Below, in pieces: positions 1 to 5,834 of a DNA stretch of 8,726 nt; within the stretch, counting starts at the first letter, position 1; every line of letters begins with the position of its first letter. Source of the DNA: an uncultured Prevotella sp. (GTDB taxonomy: Bacteria; Bacteroidota; Bacteroidia; Bacteroidales; Bacteroidaceae); NCBI GenBank assembly GCA_900762125.1, contig CAAFFL010000229.1, forward strand, positions 1 to 8,726. Reading direction: 5' to 3'. The position numbers were made by a program, and so were the translations under genes. The notes under the pieces are model-generated. The model searched no databases. It was not told where the DNA came from and was given only the letters and a program-made list of their open reading frames with translations.

Positions 1-1052
1 ACAAGGCGTTGCTGCGTGCAGGACGCTTCGACCGCCAGATCCATGTCGACCTCCCCGACCTTGCCGAGCGCAAGGCCATCTTCCAGGTGCACCTCAAGCC
101 GCTGAAGACCGACGAGAGTCTTGATGTGGACTTCCTGGCGCGCCAGACGCCGGGCTTCTCGGGTGCCGACATTGCCAATGTATGTAACGAGGCTGCGCTC
201 ATCGCTGCCCGTCATGATAAGAAAACCGTTACCCGTCAGGACTTCCTCGATGCCGTGGACCGTATCATCGGCGGACTGGAGAAGAAGACAAAGGTGATGA
301 CCGCTGAGGAGAAGCGCTCCATCGCCATCCACGAGGCCGGTCATGCCACGATCAGCTGGTTCTGCCAGCATGCCAACCCGCTGGTGAAAGTCACCATCGT
401 GCCGCGCGGACAAGCCCTTGGCGCCGCATGGTACCTGCCGGAGGAGCGTGTCATCACCACGAAGGAGGAGATGCTCGACGAGATGTGCGCCTTGATGGGT
501 GGCCGTGCTGCCGAGGACCTCTTCGTCGGACATATCTCTACGGGTGCCATGAACGACCTCGAGCGTGCCACGAAGAGTGCCTACGGCATGGTGGCCTACG
601 CGGGAATGAGCGACACACTGCCGAACCTCTGCTACTATAACAACCAGGAGTACTCGTTCCAGAAGCCGTATAGCGAGTCGACCGCAAAGCTCATCGACGA
701 GGAGGTGCTGAAGATAGTAAACGGGCAGTATGCCCGTGCCAAGCAGATCCTCACTGAACATAAGGACGGCCACAAGCAGCTCGCCGACCTGCTGTTCCAG
801 CGGGAGGTGATCTATGCGGAGGATGTGGAAAAGATCTTTGGCAAGCGTCCATGGGCCAGCCGCTCGGAAGAGCTCATGGAGGCCAATGAGAAACTGGAGA
901 AAGAGAAGGCAAAAGCTGAGGAGCCGAAGCTTGAAGACATGCCCGACGAGGTGAGGCAGGCACAGAAAGATTATGAACAGTCCTCCCCAAGCCCCTCCAA
1001 AGGAGGGGATGTGGATCACATATCTGCATCTGACAAGGAAGAAAAAGGGTAG
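1..1052 (+). CDS. ftsH: ATP-dependent zinc metalloprotease FtsH, 3' part (5' end outside window)
   Basis: Membrane-anchored AAA+ protease that unfolds and degrades misfolded membrane proteins and short-lived regulators. The reading frame is open from the window edge, so the N-terminal membrane segments and the Walker A/B part of the ATPase are missing. Counting from Leu at bases 9-11, the text begins in the second region of homology (GRFDRQ, with the likely arginine fingers Arg6 and Arg9). The AAA lid follows (about 45-90, with the FSGADIANVCNEAAL motif), then the M41 peptidase. The zinc site is HEAGH at 108-112, and the probable third ligand is Asp183 in STGAMNDLERAT. All catalytic residues expected in this part are present. 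After about residue 285 there is a charged Lys/Glu-rich tail, then a Ser/Pro/Gly stretch (SSPSPSKGGD) encoded by a palindromic repeat, so the extreme C-terminus looks recently acquired. The TAG stop is at 1050-1052, followed by cdsA 51 bases later. Identification is very secure. Confidence 0.97.
   Translation, partial: KALLRAGRFDRQIHVDLPDLAERKAIFQVHLKPLKTDESLDVDFLARQTPGFSGADIANVCNEAALIAARHDKKTVTRQDFLDAVDRIIGGLEKKTKVMTAEEKRSIAIHEAGHATISWFCQHANPLVKVTIVPRGQALGAAWYLPEERVITTKEEMLDEMCALMGGRAAEDLFVGHISTGAMNDLERATKSAYGMVAYAGMSDTLPNLCYYNNQEYSFQKPYSESTAKLIDEEVLKIVNGQYARAKQILTEHKDGHKQLADLLFQREVIYAEDVEKIFGKRPWASRSEELMEANEKLEKEKAKAEEPKLEDMPDEVRQAQKDYEQSSPSPSKGGDVDHISASDKEEKG
981..1010 (-). repeat. Palindromic repeat copy A, inside the ftsH 3' coding end
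   Basis: This is one of three related GC-rich elements in the window. The perfect inverted repeat CCCCTCC (992-998), loop AAA, GGAGGGG (1002-1008) is followed, reading the minus strand, by CTTGG and then GGAGGA. The same module order occurs in copies B (1070-1099) and C (4923-4951). Here it is read in frame by ftsH and encodes SSPSPSKGGD. No run of T follows the hairpin, so it does not look like an intrinsic terminator. A REP-like family is inferred from three copies only. Confidence 0.75.
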
Positions 1053-1069
1053 GAATAATGTAACTAACA

Positions 1070-1099
1070 CCCCTCCCTTCGGGAGGGCTTGGAAAGGAT
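1070..1099 (+). repeat. Palindromic repeat copy B, in the ftsH-cdsA gap
   Basis: Inverted repeat CCCTCCC (1071-1077), loop TTC, GGGAGGG (1081-1087), then CTTGG and AAAGGAT. It is in the opposite orientation to copy A, whose nearest edge is about 60 bases upstream, and in the same orientation, relative to the gene it precedes, as copy C before lpxB. It ends 4 bases before the cdsA ATG, so its purine tail lies at Shine-Dalgarno distance. It takes up most of the 51-base gap between ftsH and cdsA. Confidence 0.78.
1091..1097 (+). promoter_or_regulatory. Probable ribosome binding site of cdsA, contained in repeat copy B
   Basis: GGAAAGG lies 6 bases before the ATG at 1104 and is the only purine-rich Shine-Dalgarno-like sequence there. 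It supports ATG 1104 over the in-frame TTG at 1089, which lies within the repeat itself. The bases are the tail of repeat copy B. Confidence 0.55.
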
Positions 1100-1103
1100 T
1101 AAT

Positions 1104-1961
1104 ATGAGAACTCTTATTATTCGAACGATTACCGGCGTACTCTTCGTCGCCATCATGGTCTGCGGATTCCTCAACCCGCGGGCGATGGTTGTGCTCTTCG
1201 CCCTCATCACCGGGCTGACCCTGTGGGAGTATACCGGCCTGGTGAACGACAACGCGCCGTTCGTATCCGTCAACCGGTTCATCTCCACCGTCGCGGGCGT
1301 CTACCTCTTCCTCGCCGTGGCAGGGTGGCGGACGGGCATCTGCAGCAACTTCATCGTCATGGTGCCCTACATCCTCACCATCGTCTACCTCTTTATCAGC
1401 GAGCTCTATCTGAAGAGTAAGAATGCCATCAACGACTGGGCCTACACCATGCTCGGACAGATGTATATCGCCCTGCCGCTGTCGCTGATCAACATCCTTG
1501 GCTTTGAGGTGAACCGTTATGGCACGGGGGTGAACTACGACATGCTCCTGCCGCTGAGCATCTTCGTCTTCCTCTGGATAAACGACAGTGGTGCTTATTG
1601 TTCCGGCTCACTCTTTGGCAAGCACAAGCTCTTCCCGCGCATCTCACCGGGAAAGACGTGGGAGGGCAGCATCGGCGGCGGTCTGTTGGTGCTCATCGTC
1701 GCCGGAGTGATTGGCTACTTGGCCAATCAGGGCAGCGATCCCCATCAGTTGAACATGGTGGAGTGGATCGGTCTCGGCGCCGTCGTGGTGTTCTTCGGCA
1801 CATGGGGCGACCTGGTGGAGAGTCTCTTCAAGCGTACCATCGGTGTGAAGGACAGTGGCAAGATCCTTCCCGGCCATGGTGGCATGCTCGACCGTTTCGA
1901 CTCTTCGCTCATGGCCATACCCGCAGCGGTGATCTACCTGTATACGCTGACGATCATCTAA
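1104..1961 (+). CDS. cdsA: Phosphatidate cytidylyltransferase (CDP-diacylglycerol synthase)
   Basis: Integral inner-membrane enzyme that makes CDP-diacylglycerol from CTP and phosphatidic acid, the branch-point precursor for bacterial phospholipids. The product is 285 residues, normal for the family, and consists mostly of hydrophobic helices. The C-terminal family signature is complete at about residues 240-266: SLFKR, then KDSGKILPGHGG, then DRFDS, which supply the metal and CTP-binding acidic and His residues. Upstream, INDSGAY and the FGKHKLFPRISPGKTWEGS region (about 159-189) is also typical. The start is ATG 1104, behind the purine tail of repeat copy B. A TTG at 1089 would add only five residues encoded by the repeat. 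The gene follows ftsH on the same strand, an order common in Bacteroidota, and is probably cotranscribed with it. Its TAA lies 5 bases from the stop of the opposing phosphoesterase gene. Confidence 0.96.
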   Translation: MRTLIIRTITGVLFVAIMVCGFLNPRAMVVLFALITGLTLWEYTGLVNDNAPFVSVNRFISTVAGVYLFLAVAGWRTGICSNFIVMVPYILTIVYLFISELYLKSKNAINDWAYTMLGQMYIALPLSLINILGFEVNRYGTGVNYDMLLPLSIFVFLWINDSGAYCSGSLFGKHKLFPRISPGKTWEGSIGGGLLVLIVAGVIGYLANQGSDPHQLNMVEWIGLGAVVVFFGTWGDLVESLFKRTIGVKDSGKILPGHGGMLDRFDSSLMAIPAAVIYLYTLTII

Positions 1962-1966
1962 GGTCT

Positions 1967-3727
1967 TTAGTAGTAGTGCGCATAGTTGTGGAACGGTTCC
2001 GTGACGACACTGGTCGTTGATGCCTCATAGACGTTGCCGTAGGGGTCGTAGGCCTTCACCGTAATGCGGGCATCAGGGTTCTGCGGCTCATAATAATAGA
2101 GGTGGTTCATGATGAGGTAGCCGTTCTGCTTGCTCACAAAGCGCACTGGCGCGCACTCGATGTATTTCTTGAAGTAGCCCACGGCAAAGGCGTCCTGTCC
2201 CGTGTGGCTGATGCGGCGCATCTCCGTCTCCTTTCCATTCTCGATGGCGACGACCTTCCACCGCGAGTCGGCATTGAAGACATTCGCCACCAACGCCCGT
2301 TTCTCCTTCGCCAAGGACCAGTCGGCGCTGTAGCTCTCGCCGTTGAAGTCGCGGTCAGCCTGGAACAGCGTCATCTGCTTCTCCCGACTCCAGAATGTTC
2401 CCTTGTAATAGCTGTTGGCGAGCAGCGTGCCGCGGAACAGGTAGACATAATATCCGTTTGGCGTGCCGCAGATGTTGATGTTCGCTTGCCAGATGTTTCC
2501 GCAGGCGGCAGCGTGGCAGTGCTCCCGCACGGTCTTCTCGCCGATGCTGATCTCGTGGTTGATAGCAAAATGGGTGTGGCCGCAGTAGAGCTCCGTGCCA
2601 CCACGGAAGCGACGCGTGAGCTGCAGGATCTGCAGCAGGCGTGAGGAGCGGTAATGGCCCGGCTCCGCCTCCAGGCCCAGGCTCACGGCCCCCTTCATCG
2701 GACTGTTGCCGAAGGTCAGTGGGATGTGATAGCAGAGGATGACCTTCTTCTCGCTGCTCACCAGACGGAGGTCGCTCCGCAGCCACGCCATCTGCGCGGC
2801 CGTGAGCTCGCCGGGTGAGTAGTAGCTGCCTTTGACAAAGTGGACGTTGTTGAAGCACACGAAGTGGACGTCGCCACGGTCGAACGAATAGTCCGTCGGC
2901 CCCCAGGTCTCTTCCCATTTTGCTTTGTAGGCCGCCTTGCCATCCTGGTCGTGGTTGCCGATGACGGAGAACACGCGTGCCCGTGAGCTGCCGATGGCCT
3001 CACGCAACTGGCGCTCCAGGTCGGCATTGTAGCCACCATAGTATTGTACATCGTCGCCCATGCTCAGACCGTAGACCGGCGTGCCCACCGGCAGTGCGGC
3101 GATGGTGCGCTTCACGTCGGCCATCGTCTCGTCGGTGAAGCGCATGACGTCGCTCTTCTTGACGCGGTTGTCGGAGGCATCGGTATAGTAAGGGTTGAAG
3201 CTGTTCGTCACCTGTGGGTCGCCGAAGACGAGGAGATGGAAGTCCGTCTCCTTGCCACCGGGCAGGCGGGTGAGCGTGAAGTTGTAAAACTTCTGCTTGG
3301 AGGAATAAGGCTGATAGAACAGTGCGGTGTGGTCTGTCTCGGAGTGCGTCGGTACCTCACAGTAGGCCGGCACGGTATAGTAGATGAACCGGGCGGCTTT
3401 GTTGATGGGCAAGCGGTACACGCCGTTGGCATCCGTCTTCACGCATGAGTAGCAGTCGCTGACCACCACGTCGGGCAATGGAACGCCCGCGGTGTCGCGC
3501 ACGGTACCCGTGACCATCGGTACGGTGTCCTTCTTCACGGGCGGCGCCTTCGGGGTTACCTTCTTCTTCGGCGTCACCTGCTGCACAAGCGGCTGCACGG
3601 GCGGCGGCGTCACCTGCCGTTTCTTCTCCTTGAAGCCGAAGACACCAAGGACGACGCCCGCCAGGAGCACCACGACGGCAGCGCCCAAGAGCATCTTCTG
3701 GTTACGTGTAAGTCGTTTGCCCATCAT
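1967..3727 (-). CDS. Membrane-anchored calcineurin-like metallophosphoesterase with MetallophosN/MetallophosC-type flanking domains
   Basis: A 586-residue predicted metal-dependent phosphoesterase; substrate unknown. Domains in order: a basic N-terminus; one hydrophobic helix (about 13-32) that is probably a signal anchor; a Pro/Lys-rich linker (about 38-67, with repeated VTPK); a beta-sandwich of the carboxypeptidase-regulatory/MetallophosN kind (about 70-108, with GTVRDTAGVPLPDVVV); and the calcineurin fold (about 162-390). The metal motifs are GDPQ (169-172), GDD (224-226), GNHD (257-260), His334 in CYHIPL, and GHTH (383-386). A beta-rich C-terminal domain follows, ending with a DPYGN turn and a Tyr-rich tail. 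The anchor plus linker suggests the catalytic part faces the periplasm, but Lys/Arg on both sides of the helix leave topology uncertain. The ATG overlaps the lpxB stop as ATGA and GGAGG lies six bases upstream, so translation is probably coupled to lpxB. A second ATG follows directly. Family assignment is firm; the function is not known. Confidence 0.88.
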   Translation of the reverse strand: MMGKRLTRNQKMLLGAAVVVLLAGVVLGVFGFKEKKRQVTPPPVQPLVQQVTPKKKVTPKAPPVKKDTVPMVTGTVRDTAGVPLPDVVVSDCYSCVKTDANGVYRLPINKAARFIYYTVPAYCEVPTHSETDHTALFYQPYSSKQKFYNFTLTRLPGGKETDFHLLVFGDPQVTNSFNPYYTDASDNRVKKSDVMRFTDETMADVKRTIAALPVGTPVYGLSMGDDVQYYGGYNADLERQLREAIGSSRARVFSVIGNHDQDGKAAYKAKWEETWGPTDYSFDRGDVHFVCFNNVHFVKGSYYSPGELTAAQMAWLRSDLRLVSSEKKVILCYHIPLTFGNSPMKGAVSLGLEAEPGHYRSSRLLQILQLTRRFRGGTELYCGHTHFAINHEISIGEKTVREHCHAAACGNIWQANINICGTPNGYYVYLFRGTLLANSYYKGTFWSREKQMTLFQADRDFNGESYSADWSLAKEKRALVANVFNADSRWKVVAIENGKETEMRRISHTGQDAFAVGYFKKYIECAPVRFVSKQNGYLIMNHLYYYEPQNPDARITVKAYDPYGNVYEASTTSVVTEPFHNYAHYY

Positions 3728-4917
3728 GCTTCGCCTCCGTCTTCATTGGCCCTGAGGAGCGTCACCATGATGCGTGCGGCGTTCTCCGGTGCCACCTCGT
3801 TGCCCAGACGGGCACGCACCTTCTCATAGTTGTTGAGCATCACGAGACGCTCCGGCTGGCCGGGCAGCAGGCGCCCCAGCTCCTCACGGATGTTCTCCAC
3901 GGAGAAACGGTCGGCCAGGAGCTCCTGCACGATCTCCTGGTCGGCGATGAGGTTGACCAGCGAGATGTATTTGCACTGAATGATATGGTTGAACGCCCAG
4001 CGGATGAGCCATGGCACGGGGGTCTCGTAGCACACCACCTGCGGCACGTCGAAGAGCGCTGTCTCCAGGGTTGCCGTGCCACTCGTCACCAGGGCAGCGG
4101 TAGCGTGTGCGAGAAGGGCGTAGGTCTCGTTCTTCACCAAGGGCACCTCGGCCTCCACACCGTTGTGACGGGCCTCGGCGATGAACCGGGCATAGTAGCC
4201 TTCGTCGATGGACGGTGCGCCGGCGATGACCATCTGATAGTCTGCATCGGGCTGGCAATAGGTCCCGGCGGCAGTGAGCATCGCAGGGAGGTTGTCCTTG
4301 ATCTCCTGTTGGCGACTGCCGGCAAGCAGGGCGATAATTTTCTTTTTCGGGTCCAAACCGTGACGCTCGCAGAAGGTCTCATAGCGCTCATCGTAGCCGG
4401 CACGGAACGACCGCACCTCCTCCGCCGTCGGGTTGCCGACGTAGTGGATGGGATAGTGGTGCTTCTGCTCGTAGAACGGCACCTCGAAGGGCAGGATGGA
4501 GAAGAGCTCGTCCACGTGGCGCTTGATGCTGCGAATGCGCCACTCCTTCCATGCCCATATCTTCGGAGAGATATAGTAGTAGACGGGAATGTCCGTGTGG
4601 TGGTGTACAAACTTCGCGATGTCGAGGTTGAAACCAGGATAGTCCACGAGGATCACCACGTCGGGCGCCCACTGCAGGATGTCCTTCTTGCACATCGCCA
4701 TGTTGCGGAAGATGGTGCGCAGGTGGAGCAGCACGGGCACGAAACCCATATATGCCAGCTCCCGATAGTGCTTCACACGCTGTCCGCCGACCTTCGTCAT
4801 GAGGTCGCCGCCAAAGAAACGGAACTGGGCGTCCATGTCCGTTTCTTTCAAGCACTCCATCAACCGGCTGGCATGCAGGTCGCCAGAGGCTTCGCCAACA
4901 ATCAGATAGTATTTCAT
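3724..4917 (-). CDS. lpxB: Lipid-A-disaccharide synthase
   Basis: Peripheral membrane glycosyltransferase (GT19) that joins UDP-2,3-diacylglucosamine and lipid X (2,3-diacylglucosamine-1-phosphate) to give the lipid A disaccharide-1-phosphate and UDP. The product is 397 residues. Landmarks: N-terminal GEASGD (8-13), FFGGDLM (35-40), VDYPGFN (91-97, where Asp92 probably matches the catalytic Asp of the E. coli enzyme), SPKIWAWKEWR (117-127), ILPFE (141-145), GNP (161-163), LLAGSRQQEI (197-206, sugar-nucleotide loop), SGTATLETAL (279-288) and KYISLVNLIA (316-325). The start MKYYLIVGEASGD is the family start. The frame stays open 41 codons further upstream, but that part lies in the surE coding region and does not resemble LpxB. 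The ATG sits one base after the surE TAA, behind the purine tail of repeat copy C. The 3' end overlaps the phosphoesterase start. It is the middle gene of a three-gene operon. Confidence 0.96.
   Translation of the reverse strand: MKYYLIVGEASGDLHASRLMECLKETDMDAQFRFFGGDLMTKVGGQRVKHYRELAYMGFVPVLLHLRTIFRNMAMCKKDILQWAPDVVILVDYPGFNLDIAKFVHHHTDIPVYYYISPKIWAWKEWRIRSIKRHVDELFSILPFEVPFYEQKHHYPIHYVGNPTAEEVRSFRAGYDERYETFCERHGLDPKKKIIALLAGSRQQEIKDNLPAMLTAAGTYCQPDADYQMVIAGAPSIDEGYYARFIAEARHNGVEAEVPLVKNETYALLAHATAALVTSGTATLETALFDVPQVVCYETPVPWLIRWAFNHIIQCKYISLVNLIADQEIVQELLADRFSVENIREELGRLLPGQPERLVMLNNYEKVRARLGNEVAPENAARIMVTLLRANEDGGEA
3734..3738 (-). promoter_or_regulatory. Shine-Dalgarno sequence of the phosphoesterase gene
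   Basis: On the minus strand GGAGG ends six bases before the ATG at 3727-3725. It lies within the last codons of lpxB (encoding DGGEA). It is one of the clearest ribosome binding sites in the window and decides the start together with the ATGA overlap. Confidence 0.6.
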
Positions 4918-4918
4918 C

Positions 4919-5695
4919 TTAGATCCTCTCCAAGCCTCCCCAAAGGGAGGATAAGTATTCGTACGCCGTGACATCAATCTTCGTCGGCGTGATAGCGACG
5001 TAGCCATGGGTGAGCGCCCACTGGTCGGTGTCCTCGGCATCCGGCTCGTCGTTGCGATAGTGGCCCACCACCCAGTAGTAGTCGTACCCGCGAGGGTGAT
5101 GGCACTTCTCTATCTCCCGCACCCACGAGCCTTTCGTCATGCGGGTCATCTTCATGCCTTTGAACGCTTCCGCTGCGGGGAAGTTCACGTTGAGGCACAC
5201 ACCCTCGGGCAGGCCGTCGCTGAGCACCTTCCGCACGATGCGCTGGATGTAGGGTCGTAGCGGCTCGAGGTTCGCGTCCTCGTTGTAGTAGCAGCTGGAG
5301 AATGCCACGCTGGGGATATATTTCATGCAGCCCTCCTTGACGACGCCCATCGTTCCACTGTAATGATTATTCACCGAACTATTATCCCCATGGTTGATGC
5401 CACTGAGGATGAGCGCCGGGCGGCGCCCCTGGCAGAGCTGGTCGAGGGCAATCTTCACACAGTCGACAGGCGTTCCGGTGCACGACCACACCACGGTGTC
5501 ACCCATGTTGTGGCGTGGCTTCAGACGAAGATAGTCCACAGCGGAGAAGGCGCAACCATAACCGGAACGGGCACTCTCGGGGGCACAAACAAGCACATCG
5601 CCAAAGTCTTTCACACAATCGACCAACTTCCGGATACCGGCAGAGTGGTAGCCGTCGTCGTTGGAAATCAAAATCAAAGGTCTGTTATTATCCAT
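4919..5695 (-). CDS. surE: 5'/3'-nucleotidase SurE
   Basis: Cytoplasmic metal-dependent survival-protein phosphatase that removes phosphate from nucleoside 5'- and 3'-monophosphates; linked in other bacteria to stationary-phase and stress survival. The product is 258 residues, a usual length. The metal site is complete: SNDDG (Asp13, Asp14), the RSG loop with Ser44 in APESARSGYG, and Asn101 in SGINHGDN. The LNVNFP strand (168-173) and WALTHGYVAITP (226-237) are also typical. Start: MDNNRPLILISNDDG at 5695 matches the family. The frame is open up to 5833, but that extension would cross the promoter region and is not SurE-like. The last residues (SSLWGGLERI) are encoded by repeat copy C, so the C-terminus has been replaced or extended by the element. 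It is the first gene of the surE-lpxB-phosphoesterase operon, with a one-base gap to lpxB. Confidence 0.96.
   Translation of the reverse strand: MDNNRPLILISNDDGYHSAGIRKLVDCVKDFGDVLVCAPESARSGYGCAFSAVDYLRLKPRHNMGDTVVWSCTGTPVDCVKIALDQLCQGRRPALILSGINHGDNSSVNNHYSGTMGVVKEGCMKYIPSVAFSSCYYNEDANLEPLRPYIQRIVRKVLSDGLPEGVCLNVNFPAAEAFKGMKMTRMTKGSWVREIEKCHHPRGYDYYWVVGHYRNDEPDAEDTDQWALTHGYVAITPTKIDVTAYEYLSSLWGGLERI
4923..4951 (-). repeat. Palindromic repeat copy C, spanning the surE 3' end and lpxB leader
   Basis: Read on the minus strand: CCTCCC (4950-4945), loop TTTG, GGGAGG (4940-4935), then CTTGG and AGAGGAT. The order and spacing of modules match copy B before cdsA. It codes for the end of SurE and its purine tail ends close to the SurE stop and the lpxB ATG. 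It is about 3.8 kb from copies A and B, so these are dispersed repeats and not a tandem array. Confidence 0.75.
4925..4931 (-). promoter_or_regulatory. Probable ribosome binding site of lpxB, contained in repeat copy C
   Basis: GGAGAGG on the minus strand lies 7 bases before the lpxB ATG (4917-4915) and overlaps the last codons of surE. It is the equivalent position of the repeat tail used before cdsA (GGAAAGG, 6 bases from the start). Confidence 0.55.
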
Positions 5696-5717
5696 TAATC
5701 CACCATTAAATACCCTG

Positions 5718-5725
5718 CAAAAGTA
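5718..5725 (-). promoter_or_regulatory. Bacteroidota-type -7 promoter box for the surE-lpxB operon
   Basis: TACTTTTG on the minus strand fits the TAnnTTTG -7 consensus of the Bacteroidota primary sigma factor exactly. Transcription would start a few bases downstream, giving a leader of roughly 15-20 bases before the surE ATG at 5695. No convincing TTG -33 box is seen at the usual distance; the upstream region is T-rich. Confidence 0.6.
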
Positions 5726-5767
5726 CGAAAAAACCTTTAGATACACCGCTTTCTCGCATAAAATATG

Positions 5768-5775
5768 TAACTTTG
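5768..5775 (+). promoter_or_regulatory. Bacteroidota-type -7 promoter box for the parA operon
   Basis: TAACTTTG matches TAnnTTTG exactly and faces parA. The predicted start of transcription a few bases downstream would give a leader of about 50-55 bases. No good -33 TTG is present at normal spacing (TTTA at 5736-5739 is too far away). It lies back to back with the surE box, with about 42 bases between them. Confidence 0.6.
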
Positions 5776-5786
5776 CAAGCATAACG

Positions 5787-5814
5787 ATTCTCTTTCCAAC
5801 TATTTTGGAGGAAT
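5787..5814 (+). promoter_or_regulatory. Possible hairpin in the parA leader enclosing the only GGAGG
   Basis: ATTC (5787-5790) can pair with GAAT (5811-5814), and TCCAA (5795-5799) with TTGGA (5805-5809), giving a 9-pair stem with an uneven internal loop and loop CTATT. The GGAGG at 5807-5811 falls in this stem and is 23 bases from the ATG, too far for a normal Shine-Dalgarno. It could be chance; the start region itself is A/T-rich, as is usual in this phylum. Confidence 0.3.
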
Positions 5815-5834
5815 CATAAAGACTATTTCTCAAT

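Noticed and set aside
981..1099. Repeat copies A and B as an intrinsic terminator of ftsH
   Set aside because: The hairpins are GC-rich but neither is followed by a T-run. Copy A lies before the ftsH stop, and copy B runs directly into the cdsA start.
1957..1972. CTAAGG..TTTAG as a terminator between the convergent genes
   Set aside because: The stem is four to five pairs with almost no loop and no T-run, and it overlaps both stop codons.
2102..2644. A 180-codon open frame on the plus strand opposite the phosphoesterase
   Set aside because: Antisense to a gene with intact metal-binding motifs; low-complexity composition and no domain.
1967..3727. The phosphoesterase as LpxH (UDP-2,3-diacylglucosamine pyrophosphatase)
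   Set aside because: LpxH is a small cytoplasmic single-domain protein of about 240 residues. This one has a membrane anchor, a Pro/Lys linker and two extra beta domains, so the calcineurin fold and the lpxB neighbour alone are not enough.
4507..4522. A parS-like centre, CCACGTGG, within lpxB
   Set aside because: Only the central eight bases fit. The outer arms do not match the 16-base parS consensus on either side. No other GTTTCAC..GTGAAAC-like site was found in the window.
3985..4971. A 328-codon open frame on the plus strand opposite lpxB
   Set aside because: It lies almost wholly antisense to a clear lpxB. Its translation is rich in His, Val, Arg and Gly with no recognisable domain, as expected for a shadow frame in GC-rich DNA.
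5696..5833. A 46-codon N-terminal extension of surE
   Set aside because: The family begins at MDNNRPLILISNDDG. The extension crosses the A/T-rich promoter region, including an exact TAnnTTTG box, and is unlike SurE.
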